This document shows positions 1 to 12,086 of a DNA stretch of 21,953 nt, piece by piece (the first letter of the stretch is position 1; each line of letters opens with the position of its first letter). The notes below the pieces were generated by a model that made no database searches, had not been told where the DNA came from, and saw only the letters and a list, made by a program, of their open reading frames with translations. A program made the position numbers and the translations under genes. This DNA comes from Elysia marginata (taxonomy: Eukaryota; Mollusca; Gastropoda; Plakobranchidae): NCBI GenBank assembly GCA_019649035.1, contig BMAT01010897.1, positions 116,965-138,917 on the forward strand. The letters run 5' to 3'.

Positions 1-45
1 TTTTAATTTCCCCATGTGGGATTAATAAAGAATTCTGTATTCTGT
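1..45 (+). mobile_element. LINE-like 3' tail with ATTCTGT repeats
   Basis: A small hairpin (CCCA at 11-14, TGGG at 17-20) is followed by AATAAA at 24-29 and then two exact tandem copies of ATTCTGT at 32-38 and 39-45. Hairpin, polyadenylation-like signal and short tandem tail in this order are typical of the 3' ends of CR1/Jockey-type non-LTR retrotransposons. The body of the element would lie to the left of the window. The call is from pattern alone. Confidence 0.5.
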
Positions 46-309
46 AATTGGTTCCAATAATACTTCAAGGCATTCAATCAACAGGGTAGTAGGGATGGGG
101 TCTAAAGCGCAATACTTATTGGGGGATGAAAGAATTATTTTACGAATTTCTTCACATGAAACAGGCCTAAAGGTTTTGAAAGAATTTCCGCAGAAATTTT
201 CCAAGAGGTCATCATCCCCTGTACTTTCATTTGGTTTATTAAAGCAAAATCGTATTTTTGACACTTTATTAATGCTGACTTGGAACAGTGTAAAAGGTAT
301 GAGTGTCAT
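46..309 (-). pseudogene. Non-LTR retrotransposon reverse transcriptase fragment (CR1/Jockey-like)
   Basis: The minus strand is open for about 88 codons and encodes a segment with FRPVSCEEIRKIIL, SSPNKYCALDPIPT and LLIECLEVLLEPIT. The series V-x-E-E-I/V-x-K-I-I, S-P-N-K, LDPIPT and LL-x-ECL-x-LL-x-PIT is the region just upstream of the reverse transcriptase core in CR1/L2/Jockey-like ORF2 proteins. The catalytic core is absent: homology stops at about position 46-50, where the + strand tail begins. No upstream endonuclease is visible past 309. It is a dead fragment, truncated at both ends, not a host gene. Confidence 0.72.
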
Positions 310-1330
310 GCCACACCATTCATTGCGTGAATGTAATGCAACGCACTTTCAACCAAAACCAGCTTAAAAAGAATAAAAAACAGTAATTATTTAATAATTT
401 CATTGATAGAATTTGAAGTATTCTTTAGCGTCTTTTGAAAACGGAACGATAGACTGATCAAGGTGACATAACACAATAACTTATTCAAGAGAAAGAATGA
501 CTCTTTAGGCTACTGTCTTACACAAACACTCTCCTGCTCCTTTAAGGAAACATAGCGCCTCTACTTAAGCTTAAGTCATAAGGAATCGTGATTAAATAAA
601 AAGGGAACCATGATTAAAATTAATCTCCTAAACTCAAATTCCCTTTTGAAATTACTTCATGCTCTTTACCCAAACAGGCAATACAAACTAGACATCTACA
701 TCAGCCGAGTCTGAAGGCGATCGAAAGTGATAAAAATGTGATATGTATTATATTGGGTTGAATAAAGGTTAGGCCAAGCAAGAAATTTTTCAATTCATAA
801 CCAATATACTATGAGATGATATTGACCTATATTTCTGCCATTTTGCTGTCTCAGTTTACTAGGTATAAATTCCTGCTATGATATACCTCCATGGGTTAAC
901 TCACAAAAGTTTCCGGGTTACAAAATCGAACACTTTATATGCCTCATAGAGTAAATCTTAAGTGCCATACTATAGATTACACCTGTTGAAAAAGCAGGAG
1001 AGCCTTCTTTTTATCAAGCACTATAAGCTTCACCTCATATTTTGAGAATTTTATGTCTATGCAAAGAGATATTTAGCATAAATATGCCGAAATAACCTTA
1101 ATTACTTGTTTTAAAATTTTAACAAACTTGTCCAATAAATAATGATAGAAAAGCCATGTTACCTGGCAAATGATTCTAAGAGATGACTTCTGAGAAGGAA
1201 TTCGCAAGTGACTGAACTAAACACCGTGTCAAAATAAATCTAGAATTTAGATTATATCGGAATCCGCCTGTTTATATTAGGCCTAAAGAAGTTAAATGAG
1301 GATATCGTAATTGAACTTCTTAGTTACGTA
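310..1330. other. Non-coding, nothing recognised
   Basis: AT-rich sequence on both strands with no open frame of family character, no tRNA boxes and no clear tandem repeat. Confidence 0.6.
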
Positions 1331-1380
1331 CTTAAACTGGACATCAAGCTGAGATAGACTAAAATTAGACTCAAGACTCG

Positions 1381-1573
1381 CTAGACTTGGATAAGGAACA
1401 GTCCTGTTGAGTGTTGGCCTCGGGGTTCCTATCTTGGATCTAGAATCTGGAGTCTGTAATATTATCTGAATTAGAGTCTAGTCTAGAATCTAGATTAGTC
1501 GCAGCCTAAACTCATGGCAGAATAGGCTTCTGTTTTGTTTTCTTACTTTCATAGATCTAGATCTAGAGATCTA
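1381..1573. repeat. Cluster of TCTAGA/AGATCT palindromic hexamers
   Basis: Degenerate repeats of TCTAGA, AGTCTAG and AGATCT recur here, for example GGATCTAGAATCTGG near 1436, GTCTAGTCTAGAATCTAG at 1476-1493 and a near-palindromic run at 1553-1572. An outlying relative, ATCTAGAATTTAGAT, lies near 1238. It looks like a decayed short-period satellite; no gene overlaps it. Confidence 0.6.
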
Positions 1574-1696
1574 ATTTGGAAATAAGGAGGGAGCAAAGAA
1601 ATGTCAGCGTTTGGCTGACACGAGCCTGACAAGGATTTTTATCTTGATACCACTCAATAATTCAAAACGATATTCTCTGTGATAAAAAAAGCAATC

Positions 1697-1771
1697 ATGG
1701 GAAAGAAAAGAAAAAGAGTCATTGGAAATATAATCTGGTCCAAGAAAGCTTACCCCAAGGACGCTGAGGAG
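1697..1771 (+). CDS. Weak candidate first coding exon of MFSD14
   Basis: An ATG with A at -3 and G at +4 opens 25 codons reading MGKKRKRVIG, NIIWSKKAYP, KDAEE, followed by a good donor (GAG before GTAAGG at 1772) in phase 0. Phase 0 is what the TM1 exon at 17205 needs. The lysine/arginine-rich start and the KK...KD spacing resemble the basic cytosolic N-terminus of MFSD14A. The match rests on low-complexity basic residues, would require a first intron of about 15.4 kb, and has a competitor at 8405-8446. This is an inference only. Confidence 0.2.
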
Positions 1772-1823
1772 GTAAGGAAAATAATTTTAAAATGGCCAGA
1801 CTGGTCAACTTGTGTCTTGTCAC

Positions 1824-2198
1824 TGTCAGAAGGATTTTCCACACAGGGATGCCACCCTTGCTGAGCATGTACAAAATGAAGGGTATGGAAGAGTAATTTT
1901 CAATCAAAAGAAATATAGTGGCACCCCACTAGAGTGGAAATATTGCCAGAAGGATTTCCACAAAGGAGTCTTGTACCACCCTAACAAATTCTAAGCCTAG
2001 ATTTCATGGTAACTAATTCCAAATAATAAATGGCATTGTTTTGAATTATAAGATAAAAAAAAAAAATTAATGTTGACATTAAAAATTAAGGGTAGGCCTA
2101 TAGCCTGGCCTACATTGGGTAATGAAGAGTAGACATAAATTTATAACAAACATTAGTGGCTCGTACTAGTTGGCACCCCAGTTTGGAAATCCTGCTGC
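1824..2198. repeat. Short dispersed imperfect repeats
   Basis: TGTCAGAAGGATTTTCCACA at 1824-1843 recurs, with small changes, at about 1944 as TGCCAGAAGGATTTCCACAA. The block TGGCACCCCA followed shortly by TGGAAAT and TGCC occurs at 1919-1947 and again at 2171-2198. The repeats sit in overlapping open frames whose products (CQKDF..., twice) show no known domain and no complete zinc finger, so I treat them as repeat remnants. Confidence 0.45.
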
Positions 2199-2199
2199 C

Positions 2200-5100
2200 T
2201 TTAAAAGTTAAATATTGTTTTTAAATTTCACAGATCAAGGGAGCAAAATTTTCAAAATCCATGGCCCAGACTTTAAAAATGATAAGGAAAGGAAACTGCA
2301 AATGAGCAAGTTTAAGCACAAAATCATTGAAAATGAATAAAATGAGACTTGTAACACAAAAATCACCACATAACCTTTATTTAATCAAAAGAATCAATTA
2401 TTAATCAGCAAGTAAAAGCAGAAAATGTATTAAAGTATTAAACAAGACAACACTGATATTCTTTTATCCCAAATAATTGAGACTAAAAAGAGCCTTGTTT
2501 TTAAATGTTTTTGAGTGCGAATTTAATTTGGAAATTGAGACATTTAAGGGTTTATCATCTTCTGTACAAGTAACTTCCTTATGTTCAGATCTCAGAAAGT
2601 GATTAATATGTCTTAACTTTGTTGGATTTTGATTTTATGTGAACTGTCAGTGTCATCAGAAATGCTTTAGAAATTATGAAATGGGAACTTTGAAGTACCA
2701 TAATTATCACCTGAAGTTGGCAGGTATATTTTCCTGATGACTGATGTTTATATTCATGATAGTGATACATGTGGTAGTATCTAAACATTGTGCCACACTT
2801 GTCAGCAATAAACTGGATCCCACCAATCACCATACAATCACATTCACAATAAACATGACTGTGAGTGACTCTTGAGTAAATTAAAGAACAATCTCAAGTT
2901 AAGAAAGGATGCATTAGGTACACAAGGTGACGTTGATATTGTTCCCTTGTTTCTCTGGCATGCTCTGTAGATGGCTCATTGTAAACGTAGGCCCTAATAG
3001 TCTCTGGCCAAAAGTATTGCAGCAACGAACAACAAGTTCTGCCACCATTTTACTTGTTACAGATTTTGCACTTTAAGATATAAGAATGAGAGGCTCATAA
3101 GGTTACAGGTATTCCATCAATTTTTTTTTAAAAATTAAGTTGTTTAGGGCCTATTATGTCCATTAATGTAAACAAAAATTCAGATTTCCCAGATTCATAT
3201 TCAGGATAAATAGTATTTAGTGTAATATTAAAAAAATCTGTTCTTCCAAATCTTTCCTTTATAAATTTCGACGGAATGAGAGCTTTTTTGGTGATTGATT
3301 TTTAAAGAGAATATAAAGGCCCCTTAATTGCCCTTCGCATTGATTGTACTTTTTCTATCTGAACTGTCAAATTTCAATTAGTTGCTTTGTTGATCATAAT
3401 AAATGTTGAATCTTTTGTTGGAAAAAACAAAAAACCCCCGAATTATTGGTCAAATTCATTTCAATGACTGGTCTCAGTTTTTACATAGTGAAGGTATCGA
3501 TGGGTGTTAAGTTAACTTAAAACTAGACTCTGAATGGAGACCTTCTGTGGTAGTCCATCTCTTACTTAGCTCTCACCTCTTGACCATTAATGTTTCATAT
3601 TGTCAACAACTATCATCAGAGGTTTTACTTTTTGCGCAACTTGATTATGTGATTTTGGGAGGGCCTAGAGTTTATTAACTATTTTGATCATAATGTGTGG
3701 TTCAGTTTTAAAATGAAAATTTAAATTGAGGCCTATACATTAGATGATTAGTCATTAATATATGGCACCCTCAATCAATATCTATATATGCATTGTTTTT
3801 TTTAATTACCTGGTAAGTGAAGTATAACATGCATAATAATAATGATGTTATTAATTATTATTGAGACAAATCTACAAGTAGAAGTGAAAGATATTAATGC
3901 AAACCACAGTTTAAAAAGAATTTTACTAAAAAAGTGTATTTTAAAACTACAGCTAAGTCTGGCATAATATTAAAAGTCTAAGCTCTAACTGTCAAATGAA
4001 TGTTGTGAAACAGTTAAACATTTTTTTTATCAAATTGGAGTTAGAAGTCAAGGAAAATAGAAGCAGGGATCTTTGAATCTTCAACCAAGGCTTAAAATCA
4101 TTATTTTATAACCAAGTTTTCAATTTCACATTACTCAAAGTGCCACCAGTCCTGTTATCAGCCTCTTTGATTCCATTTCTTTTTTACCTCGGCTTATTTT
4201 AGGAATGCAAGGAGCTGGAGGTATAGTACCTTATTTTGGAGCCACTGGGGAGCTGCCTCAAATTAGTCTAGTTTTGCTTCATTTTTTTTCTTTAGTTAAT
4301 AGTTTGTAATGCATGCTAAGCTCATTCACTCAGGGTTTATTCTTTCAGCTTTAAATTTCACTTTTCATTGCTCATTGTTGGAAAATGATTTGAAGTGCGA
4401 TATGGTTTATATTTTTCAAAGAATGGTCTCATTAATCCAGTAAGATTTAAAATTTATGTCCTTTTTCTATCAGTTTTGAAACAAATGATAATGAAACAAC
4501 AAAGGTTGCTGAGTTAATGTGAAAATAAAGATCATGTGTGAAATTATACCAGAAATGAAGTGGGAGGGGAGCATCGTGTAAGATCAGTTTTAGTCTTAGA
4601 AGCTCAGTTAGCAAATAAGACACAATGAAAACAATACATTGAACGCATGTGGGTATAGCATCCCTTGCCAAACCCCATTCTCTTTTTTATAGTAGTGAAT
4701 GCATTTCCTGTGGGCTGCCGTGGTCAAATACATGTATCTATTCCAGTGTCGGGCTTCAAATGTGTGTGTGTCCATGATATCAATGTTTTTTCCCTTAAAT
4801 TCATTCTATTCAACTCCTTCCAACACAGATGATTATTAAATTAAGTTTTCTGTTACCCTGGAAAATCAAAGGTATTTTTGCGATATTCTAAACTTTAGAA
4901 TTGTCCCACTAGGAAAACTGTTTGAGACTCTTCTGCCGAGGAATATGTTTGCGAACAAAAAAAGATGCAGTTAGGTTGATAATCAGGAATAGGCCGGCTC
5001 AGGTATACATGTTACAGTGGTTTTTAAATTTTTTTCTGTTATTTTTGTTGGTTTTATTTTCTGCAGGGATTTTCGCTCTTGTTTTTCTTTTTAATCTAAA

Positions 5101-8100
5101 ACAATTGAATAACAGTGGAGATTACTGCAAGTGCAATGATTCTTTAAACTACCCTTTCAAGAATAAATAAATTGTACTCAGAATACGCTATTTCTTTGGA
5201 TTTGATGAGGCTTTTATCTTTTTCTATGTCATCTTCCTCTGAGCATCCACACCTGACCTCAAATAATTATAAGTCTGGGATACACATACTTCATTGGTGA
5301 ACTTAGCGTCTATAAAAAACAAAGTGTTGAAGCTATCAGTCATTGAAAATCATGAAGAGTGTTAAAAATTTTTTTTGTGTACAGCTCCACTTGTACCAGC
5401 ATCTCTGGTTTCAATACTTTATTCTGAGATAATCGATCTCTTCTTTTTTTATATTTTGAAGTGTAACAATTTTAATTTTATAACCATGCTTTTTTAGTTA
5501 TACAACTTTTGGATGGGCTGTTTATGTTCGTGGTTGAACTTGAAAAATTATAAATCAATTTTGTTGCGATTTTCACTTTGACAAAATTACAACAACAAAA
5601 TTGCAATGTAAGAATTGGACTCTCATCTTTTACGTGCATTTCTTTTGTGTTTTTTTATCATTTCAATTTCAAAATAGAGTATTATCGCTTTCCAATTCTT
5701 TCTTACAAAACGTGTTAGGCACATTGCACATGTGTCGCTGGCTTTCGGGCCTACTCTACGATTTGAGAAGTTTTTATACATTTGTTCTTCGTCTTTTAGT
5801 TTTACTGTCAGGTTACACTTACAAAGAGTTTATTTTAATAAATATACAATTTGCTCTTCCTTCGCTGGGATAATTAATCATCGTGGGCCTTATGACTGTA
5901 TCTGCCATTGGGCTTAAAAGGTCATGCGGTATCAAAGCAATTTTTTTTTAAAACCACTGTCTTGACTGACCCTTCCTGTTTTCCACTGTCAAAAGTATTA
6001 TTTTTAGCAACACGCCTTGTCGGCCACACTCACTGACGTGTGTTGTCCTTAAAATTACTATTAGTATTACCGCAATGTCGTCATATTGGTAAGTATGCAT
6101 TGTGATAGACTGAAGCACAAATGCGGTTACATCGTTATCTTGGGACTATCCCAGCCTGTTGCAACATGTCTCTTATCGTTTCCTTTATCGTTAAATGCTT
6201 TGAACATTGATTGGCTCACCAGGATTAGTAGTTTTTGGGTCAAACGTTTTACAATGTAAGCATTCGACTGAAAAAACACCGTCGCTCACGAGATGAAAGC
6301 TTGTGTTACTTCTTTCTTTATATTGATTGCTCTTGCTACCGATTTAATACTTTCGCTATCATCTGTATCAAAAGCCCAAGCAAATCTGCTCTACAGTTTG
6401 TGAAACATTGCGAGTAATTTTCCGGCAGCTTAAACTCTGCACGTTTTATTTGGAAAGGCATGCCCCCGAAAATCTCAATAAAGATCATGGAAAATAAAGA
6501 TCGACGACGAGGCCGCTGATTCATCCAAGAATTGAAAAAAAAAAACCCAACAAAACAGATACATAGATACCTAGATATAAAACTTATGATCACAGACTTC
6601 ATCACTTAATTGTTATTAATTTGAGAGAACTCCTGATAAACTGTTAGGAAACCTTATCACTCAGCTCGCGTCAGCTTTGATTGTGATTATATTGATCTTT
6701 TTCTTATTTTCAATTTGATACAATCCCTCCTGTAATATAGCCTCCCTTGCTCTCATATTTTTTCCGAGAGTTTCACGATCAACCTGAATCGATCTCACGT
6801 TTGTAATTTTGTAAACGATGCAATCAAATCGATCGCCCATATTTTTTAAAAACAAAATAAAGACCTTATTGATTAGCTCAATCAATTGGATGGGAACCAA
6901 TTTAACGGATTGCGCAAAAGACCGAGGACTTCTTTATAAATTATATTATGGTGGTAGGCTTCTACAAAATACAAAAATGTATCCTAGTCCAATGTGTGCT
7001 CTTTTTAAAAGATTGCGGCGAAAGTTTATCACTGACAACAGAAGGCTATAAGAATTCACGGCGGTTTGTAATGCGAGCCTTTAGTCATGATCAGATTTCC
7101 ACTAAAGAGCCAATGATGGTTGGATGAATAGGCTAAGCTTTTGATATTGCTATCCCTATGGAGTGAGACCTCAAAGTAAAGTTAAACAATAACCTTGTTG
7201 ATTATTCTTGGTTTAAGTAAAGCTAATTTATGTGGAAACAAAGACAGTATGGATAAGACCAGACGCTCCCAATTTGGCATTACTCGCCTCCACCTAGAAT
7301 TTAAATTGTGGGACCTAGGTCTAGAGCAAAAAGTGTGTCTTTTGGAAGTGAAAATGTCAGCATGAATTCACCAGAAGATGCGCAGCTAGCCATTGGGAAT
7401 GAGATATGAATGTAAATAATGGTTCCTGTTAGAAAACTTCCTCTTTGAAGTCAATTGCCTGCAATGCAAGAACGATAATTTTTGTGCTCTATTCTAATTC
7501 CCGATTGGTTTCCAATATCCATTGTCTATGTAACCATTGTTACACGCCGCGCTCCGCATTCAGCTATACTTAGATTCAGGCCACCAAACAATGTCTTCTA
7601 CTGCATTACAGTCTTTTCGCATTTGCCATCTCAGCTTGTATCCGTCACCCATGTTATTCTTGGCCTCTCTCTAGCTCTACGACCCTTGGGTTTCCATGAC
7701 AGGCTTTGCCTTGTTATACACTGTCTTAGTTTCCTCAAAAAGTGACTAATTGATTTCCAATTTCGTTGGCTTGTGTTAGAACTGCGATTTCATTTTTTGT
7801 GTGTCTGAGAATCAGCTGTTAGATTCAAGCTATCTTATCCTATGGCTATAAACACCATATGGGCGAGTTTCGAAAGGGCAAAGACACAAAAGATAACATT
7901 ATCAAGGTTTAATTACTGTACGTTTCTAAGTTACAATGATGTTTCTTACAACAACAATAATATCAAATGTTCCGCAGGAGCAGTTGACCCCTTTCATTAC
8001 AGATATCACGAAAAAATTTCCCCTTTTTGTAAGTTGCCTGCACTCCTGTCATTATAATCTTTCTAAGTAAACCTTTCTTTTAACTGGTTAATCTTTAGAA

Positions 8101-9060
8101 TCGATATCCTAAATACATGTATCTTAAAAGTCATATATATAAATTTCTGTTACAATTTTACGTCTGATCATATGTTAAAATGGCTCTCGAAAACCTTTTT
8201 TAAAAGTGACCTTGAAACACGTTAACTTTTCTTTTCATCAGCGCCGGGTCAAAACTATCTGTTGCAGTGGGGGAATTAGACGTTGGTTTTGTGTTGTATA
8301 GCATAATATTAATGTCTTCCACTGCCATCGCCATAACAGCCTGGCTTGCGCGACCCACGGGACTGCATCCGGCATATCGATCGCATAATTATTAGCAGAA
8401 GAGCATGGCCATTATCATGCGTCAAGAGTCCAGTGCTGCCGTTAAGGTAATGAAGAGCCGATGTTAAGATTTGAGGGGCACTTCATCGCGGGTTAGAACC
8501 ATCAACGGCTACGCGGTATGCCTAAAGAGTAATAAGAAAACAGCTACAAAATAAGCATTCGAGTTAACAAAGTAACCAAAACAAGTCTTAAGCAAATTTC
8601 AGTCTGGTACTGCAACATATGTTTATTTGATGCCAAATTACCTTTTGCTTTATAGACAGCCCCCTCCCTCTTCCGAAATGAAAACGAAGATTCTAATCTA
8701 ATATGTAAAATCTTTTAAGCTTTGTCATGTGTAAAAATTTAAAGCAACAGATTCACTTATTTTTATTGGCCACCCCGCTGTTTATTCAGCATGACCAGGA
8801 AACATCAGTTCTTTTGCACAGTTTCTTTGTTTGTTGAATACTTCAGTTTTTATCCCCTTAGATCGTATAACTATTTGTGTTTGTGGCGATGTAGTATTTG
8901 TTCTAAGCTGATGTTGAATGGATTACGACTGGCGGCAGTAATGTTTTCCAATTTGCGCAAGACCCAACAACCCTCAGATACACAATGCAAAGTTATTGAT
9001 CACTGCGCAAGCAGTTGGTAATGGTTTTATCAGTGATCTATTTTGCGACACCTGTGGCGC
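2200..9060. other. Long non-coding stretch, no gene supported
   Basis: About 6.9 kb in which open frames are short (at most about 90 codons), have no conserved domain and are of the length expected by chance in AT-rich DNA. 2.2-5.9 kb is very AT-rich with frequent poly(A)/poly(T). 5.99-7.1 kb and 8.2-8.5 kb keep more CpG than their surroundings. A hydrophobic frame at about 4.99-5.17 kb is discussed among the rejected items. Confidence 0.6.
8225..8520. other. Locally CpG-denser island
   Basis: CpG is frequent here (GCGCCGGG near 8241, GCGCGACCCACGG near 8348, CGATCGC near 8379, ATCGCGGG near 8485, CTACGCGG near 8510), against CpG-poor flanks. It includes an ATG at 8405 with A at -3 and G at +4, open for 14 codons to a possible donor GTAATG at 8447. 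It could be a promoter or 5' exon area, perhaps for the downstream transporter gene, but nothing proves this. Confidence 0.3.
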
Positions 9061-9061
9061 G

Positions 9062-9085
9062 CACACACACACACACACTCACACG
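9062..9085 (+). repeat. (CA)n microsatellite
   Basis: A run of CA dinucleotides, interrupted once by CTCA, within otherwise mixed sequence. It is a simple repeat. Confidence 0.95.
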
Positions 9086-11700
9086 TTTGGTCACGGCTCA
9101 CTAGATCTAGTTTTTGGTCGTCTACTTAAGAAAGTACATGTAGTCTACATTTGTGATGGTCCACTTTTAAACATGCCATTAAAAACATCTATATTTTTTT
9201 TCTTTCTACTTGAAATCGATGACGTTCAAAACATAGTCTGTAGAGCTCAGATTTTTTATGCCCCAGTTTTTGTTTGAGATTGTATCCAAATTCACGCACA
9301 TGATGTTGTTTAAGTAAACTCATGTCTTCAGGCTGCTCGTAAATATTACTTCTCCATGTATTGTGTTTTCTTTTAGTCAGTTATTCTTAGCAAAAAAGAA
9401 GGATAACAGCCTGAGCAGTTAAACGATAAACGCGGCAGCTGAAAAGGGAAATACATCAGAATTATTCAAGAGAGCTTGATAAAACTAATATTGTTTTGTG
9501 TGACAAACATTTCTCGTACAAGGCTTGATTGCTTAAGGGTTTTTTTGTATTTGAAAATAAACGTCTTTATGCAAAATTTGAACGGCAAGTTCCAGCGGTT
9601 CCTAAACTTTATTTAGCTTGCTAAGAGATAATTGCTGTGCGCACATTTTTGGCACCTATATCAGGTCATCAGAGGTAAAAAAAAAAACCGGAAAGAAATT
9701 TCTGCACATCAGAAAGGAGTGCACTAGACTAGATCATCTCGACAGAATAGATTAATGTGAATTTACCAGGATAATGACATGGTGACAGGTTGAAGCTCTC
9801 TGACTGGCTTTTTGTGATTTTTTTTTCACAGTTCGAGCACAAGTGCCAATGGCTTTCTTTATGATACTAGTAGTAACTTTCCATAACACTAGGGAGAATT
9901 GGATGACTTAGGAGCCGTAGAAATTACTGCCTTCGCGTATTGTTAGAAAAGACAGGTTTAAGAGCTTTGAAACGTATACGCTATGCCAACATTTTGGTCC
10001 TGGTTTTTAAGCTAAACGAGCTAAGCTTTCGTTCTTGTTATGACATTTTCATCTCTGTAAAGCTAAAATGATGCGTATGTGGTGCACTAGATAGAGGTTG
10101 GAAACTTGCATTATATATAATATACTATGTAGCAGTCACATAGCGATACGGAGACGTGACAGGCTTTGACTACTGGAAAAAAGGCCAGTATATATATGTA
10201 TCAACTGGAGCACATCAGCTACTTGTACTAAATTATTCATAAGCCCGCTGTCGATGCCGCGTCGGCTTTTTATCATATCATGGGTCATTACTACAATATC
10301 ACCCTCTCAATACGATTATATTGTATTAGCCTGCCCTAACCATGTAAATTTTTTTCATTCTTCTTGCTGTTTCTTCTTTTATTTACATTTCTGCCTGTCT
10401 CACCCTCTCTTTTTTTTCGCTTTTTATGTTCGTCCATCTCTCTCCACTGTATTTTACAATACCCATTCTAACGTTCTCTTGTTACCATCAGTTCCTCCCT
10501 CGTCCCCATCTATTCTAGCAAAACCTTCCCCTCCCCCTTCTCCCTTTTTTATTCGCTCGCTGCCCTTTCTAGGGTGTCAACTACATTTAAACATGTATTG
10601 ATGTAACAAGTTCTTATTTCCTCATTTTTCACCCCGCAGCTCAGGTTCAAAAGAAAAACTAAATTGCTAAATCATAATGTGATAAAATACTTTATTAAAT
10701 TTTGTACTTTTTGGTCTATTCGCGTGCATGTTCAGACCAGTTACTGGTCAACTGCAGTGTACGATGAAAAAGACTCATTTGAAAGTGACATTCCGATTCG
10801 AAATCGGATTATTTCCGCACGATAACGCAGTTGTTAACTTTCCTGCAGGTCATTGCCCACTCGGAGCTTAGTTTGAGGGAGATAAAGGTTATGATACGTA
10901 GCAATAAACGCCTCGTGATTATCGCGACGCGCCTGTCTGTTTCGAGAGAGCCAGCATTCTTTGTGAGTCGCCAGGAAGTTACTATCCACTTAAACTAAAC
11001 ATGACCAGGCAAAATGTTGTCTGCGATGTTAAACTTACTTTTTAGACCATGTTTTTGTATTTGTTTTTTGGACACATTAAAAACAAGTTTGAGATCGCTA
11101 AATGTATTATAGTCAATATTTGTTATCCTTTATGTTAACATTAATTGGTTAGATGGTGAGAGTATATCAGGTATGCCATTTTCCTGTTATTTTTGGTCCT
11201 TGTGAATTTCTTTAGTTTGCGTGTATTATTATTATTTAATGCGTTTTTATTGCTTTTTGTATATATGTTTGTCTACGTGAGAATGTAAAGTTTTCATAAT
11301 TTTCATAGCAGATAAGTGACATCCCTTATAATTATGTTCAAACAAGTGTCGGAGTTTTTTTTTTTAATTACGTCCTTGTACTATATGACTTGTTCTTTAT
11401 AGTTGGTTGAACCGCTGAAATAATTGTCATGAGACAGATATAGATAAGCTCATAAGCCGCGCAGATGCTCACTGACCTTTTAATGACATGGAGACTTAGG
11501 ATGTTCTCTGCCTATCTACTAGCCGTCAATGAGAAAAGAATAGAACCCCCCCCTTTTTTTTCTCTAAAAAAGAAAAAAAGATGAAAGAAATGCGAAACGG
11601 ATCGATCTCAGATGGGCCAAGACTCATGCTTTTGTATTAACCATGGATGCAAGTTCTCCGATTTTTTTCAGGATTTTCAAATAAAAAAAAATGCCTCTCC
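9086..11700. other. Non-coding stretch with a pyrimidine-rich block
   Basis: No gene is supported. 10330-10580 is strongly pyrimidine-biased on the + strand, which alone explains a 115-codon open frame there (Phe/Ser/Pro/Leu-rich, no domain). 10780-10980 has more CpG and contains a short perfect palindrome. The rest is AT-rich with poly(T) runs, for example near 11357. Confidence 0.6.
10792..10808. repeat. Inverted repeat TCCGATT-CGA-AATCGGA
   Basis: Perfect 7-bp arms TCCGATT (10792-10798) and AATCGGA (10802-10808) around a 3-nt loop. The same arms recur at the right edge of the window (21929-21944). Confidence 0.7.
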
Positions 11701-11710
11701 TCCCCCTCCT

Positions 11711-11737
11711 TCTCTCTCTCTCTTTCTCTCTCTCTCT

Positions 11738-11779
<42 letters not shown>
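11711..11779 (+). repeat. (CT)n microsatellite
   Basis: About 69 nt of almost pure CT, broken by TTT interruptions near 11724 and 11743, then followed by a short CA-rich stretch to about 11800. Open frames here (Ser/Leu repeats) are products of the repeat. Confidence 0.97.
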
Positions 11780-11782
<3 letters not shown>

Positions 11783-12086
11783 TTACACACTACACACTGT
11801 GTGGCTCCCAAGCAGAAATGGTTAAAACAATTCTCCAAAATGTTAGTAAAGTGCATATATGAGGCAACAATAAAGTATTACTATATCGGGAAACTAACAT
11901 TATATCTTTGATGTGTAGGCGTAAGAATTAAGTGGCAAGAAACCTGCTCTTTGCTTTAGTTACGCACTCGTCACTGAATGAGTACGTCAAGGAAACTTTG
12001 GTCTTACATTGTATCACCGCTACGCGGCATTCTTCGCTATAAGAGGTCTTAAACTTTCTTGCTACGTATTTTTTTTTGGAACATGG

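Noticed and set aside
1812-1994. A possible zinc-finger-like peptide (CQKDF twice)
   Set aside because: Cysteine and histidine spacing does not fit C2H2 or other known fingers; the repeat is better explained at DNA level.
4922-5170. Hydrophobic frame with a possible membrane helix and a CKC motif, preceded by a polypyrimidine tract and CTGCAG at 5061-5066
   Set aside because: The frame starts at TTG, resembles no family I know, and the hydrophobic part is the translation of a T-rich tract. An exon beginning at 5067 is possible but unsupported.
7482-7745. 87-codon + strand frame
   Set aside because: No ATG at its beginning, no recognisable domain, and no splice-site support.
8461-8520. B-box-like GGGTTAGAACC
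   Set aside because: Mismatches to the consensus and no A box at a suitable distance.
10254-10601. The longest open frame in the window, 115 codons on +
   Set aside because: It lies in a pyrimidine-rich stretch; the Phe/Ser/Pro/Leu-rich product follows from base bias, and no domain is visible.
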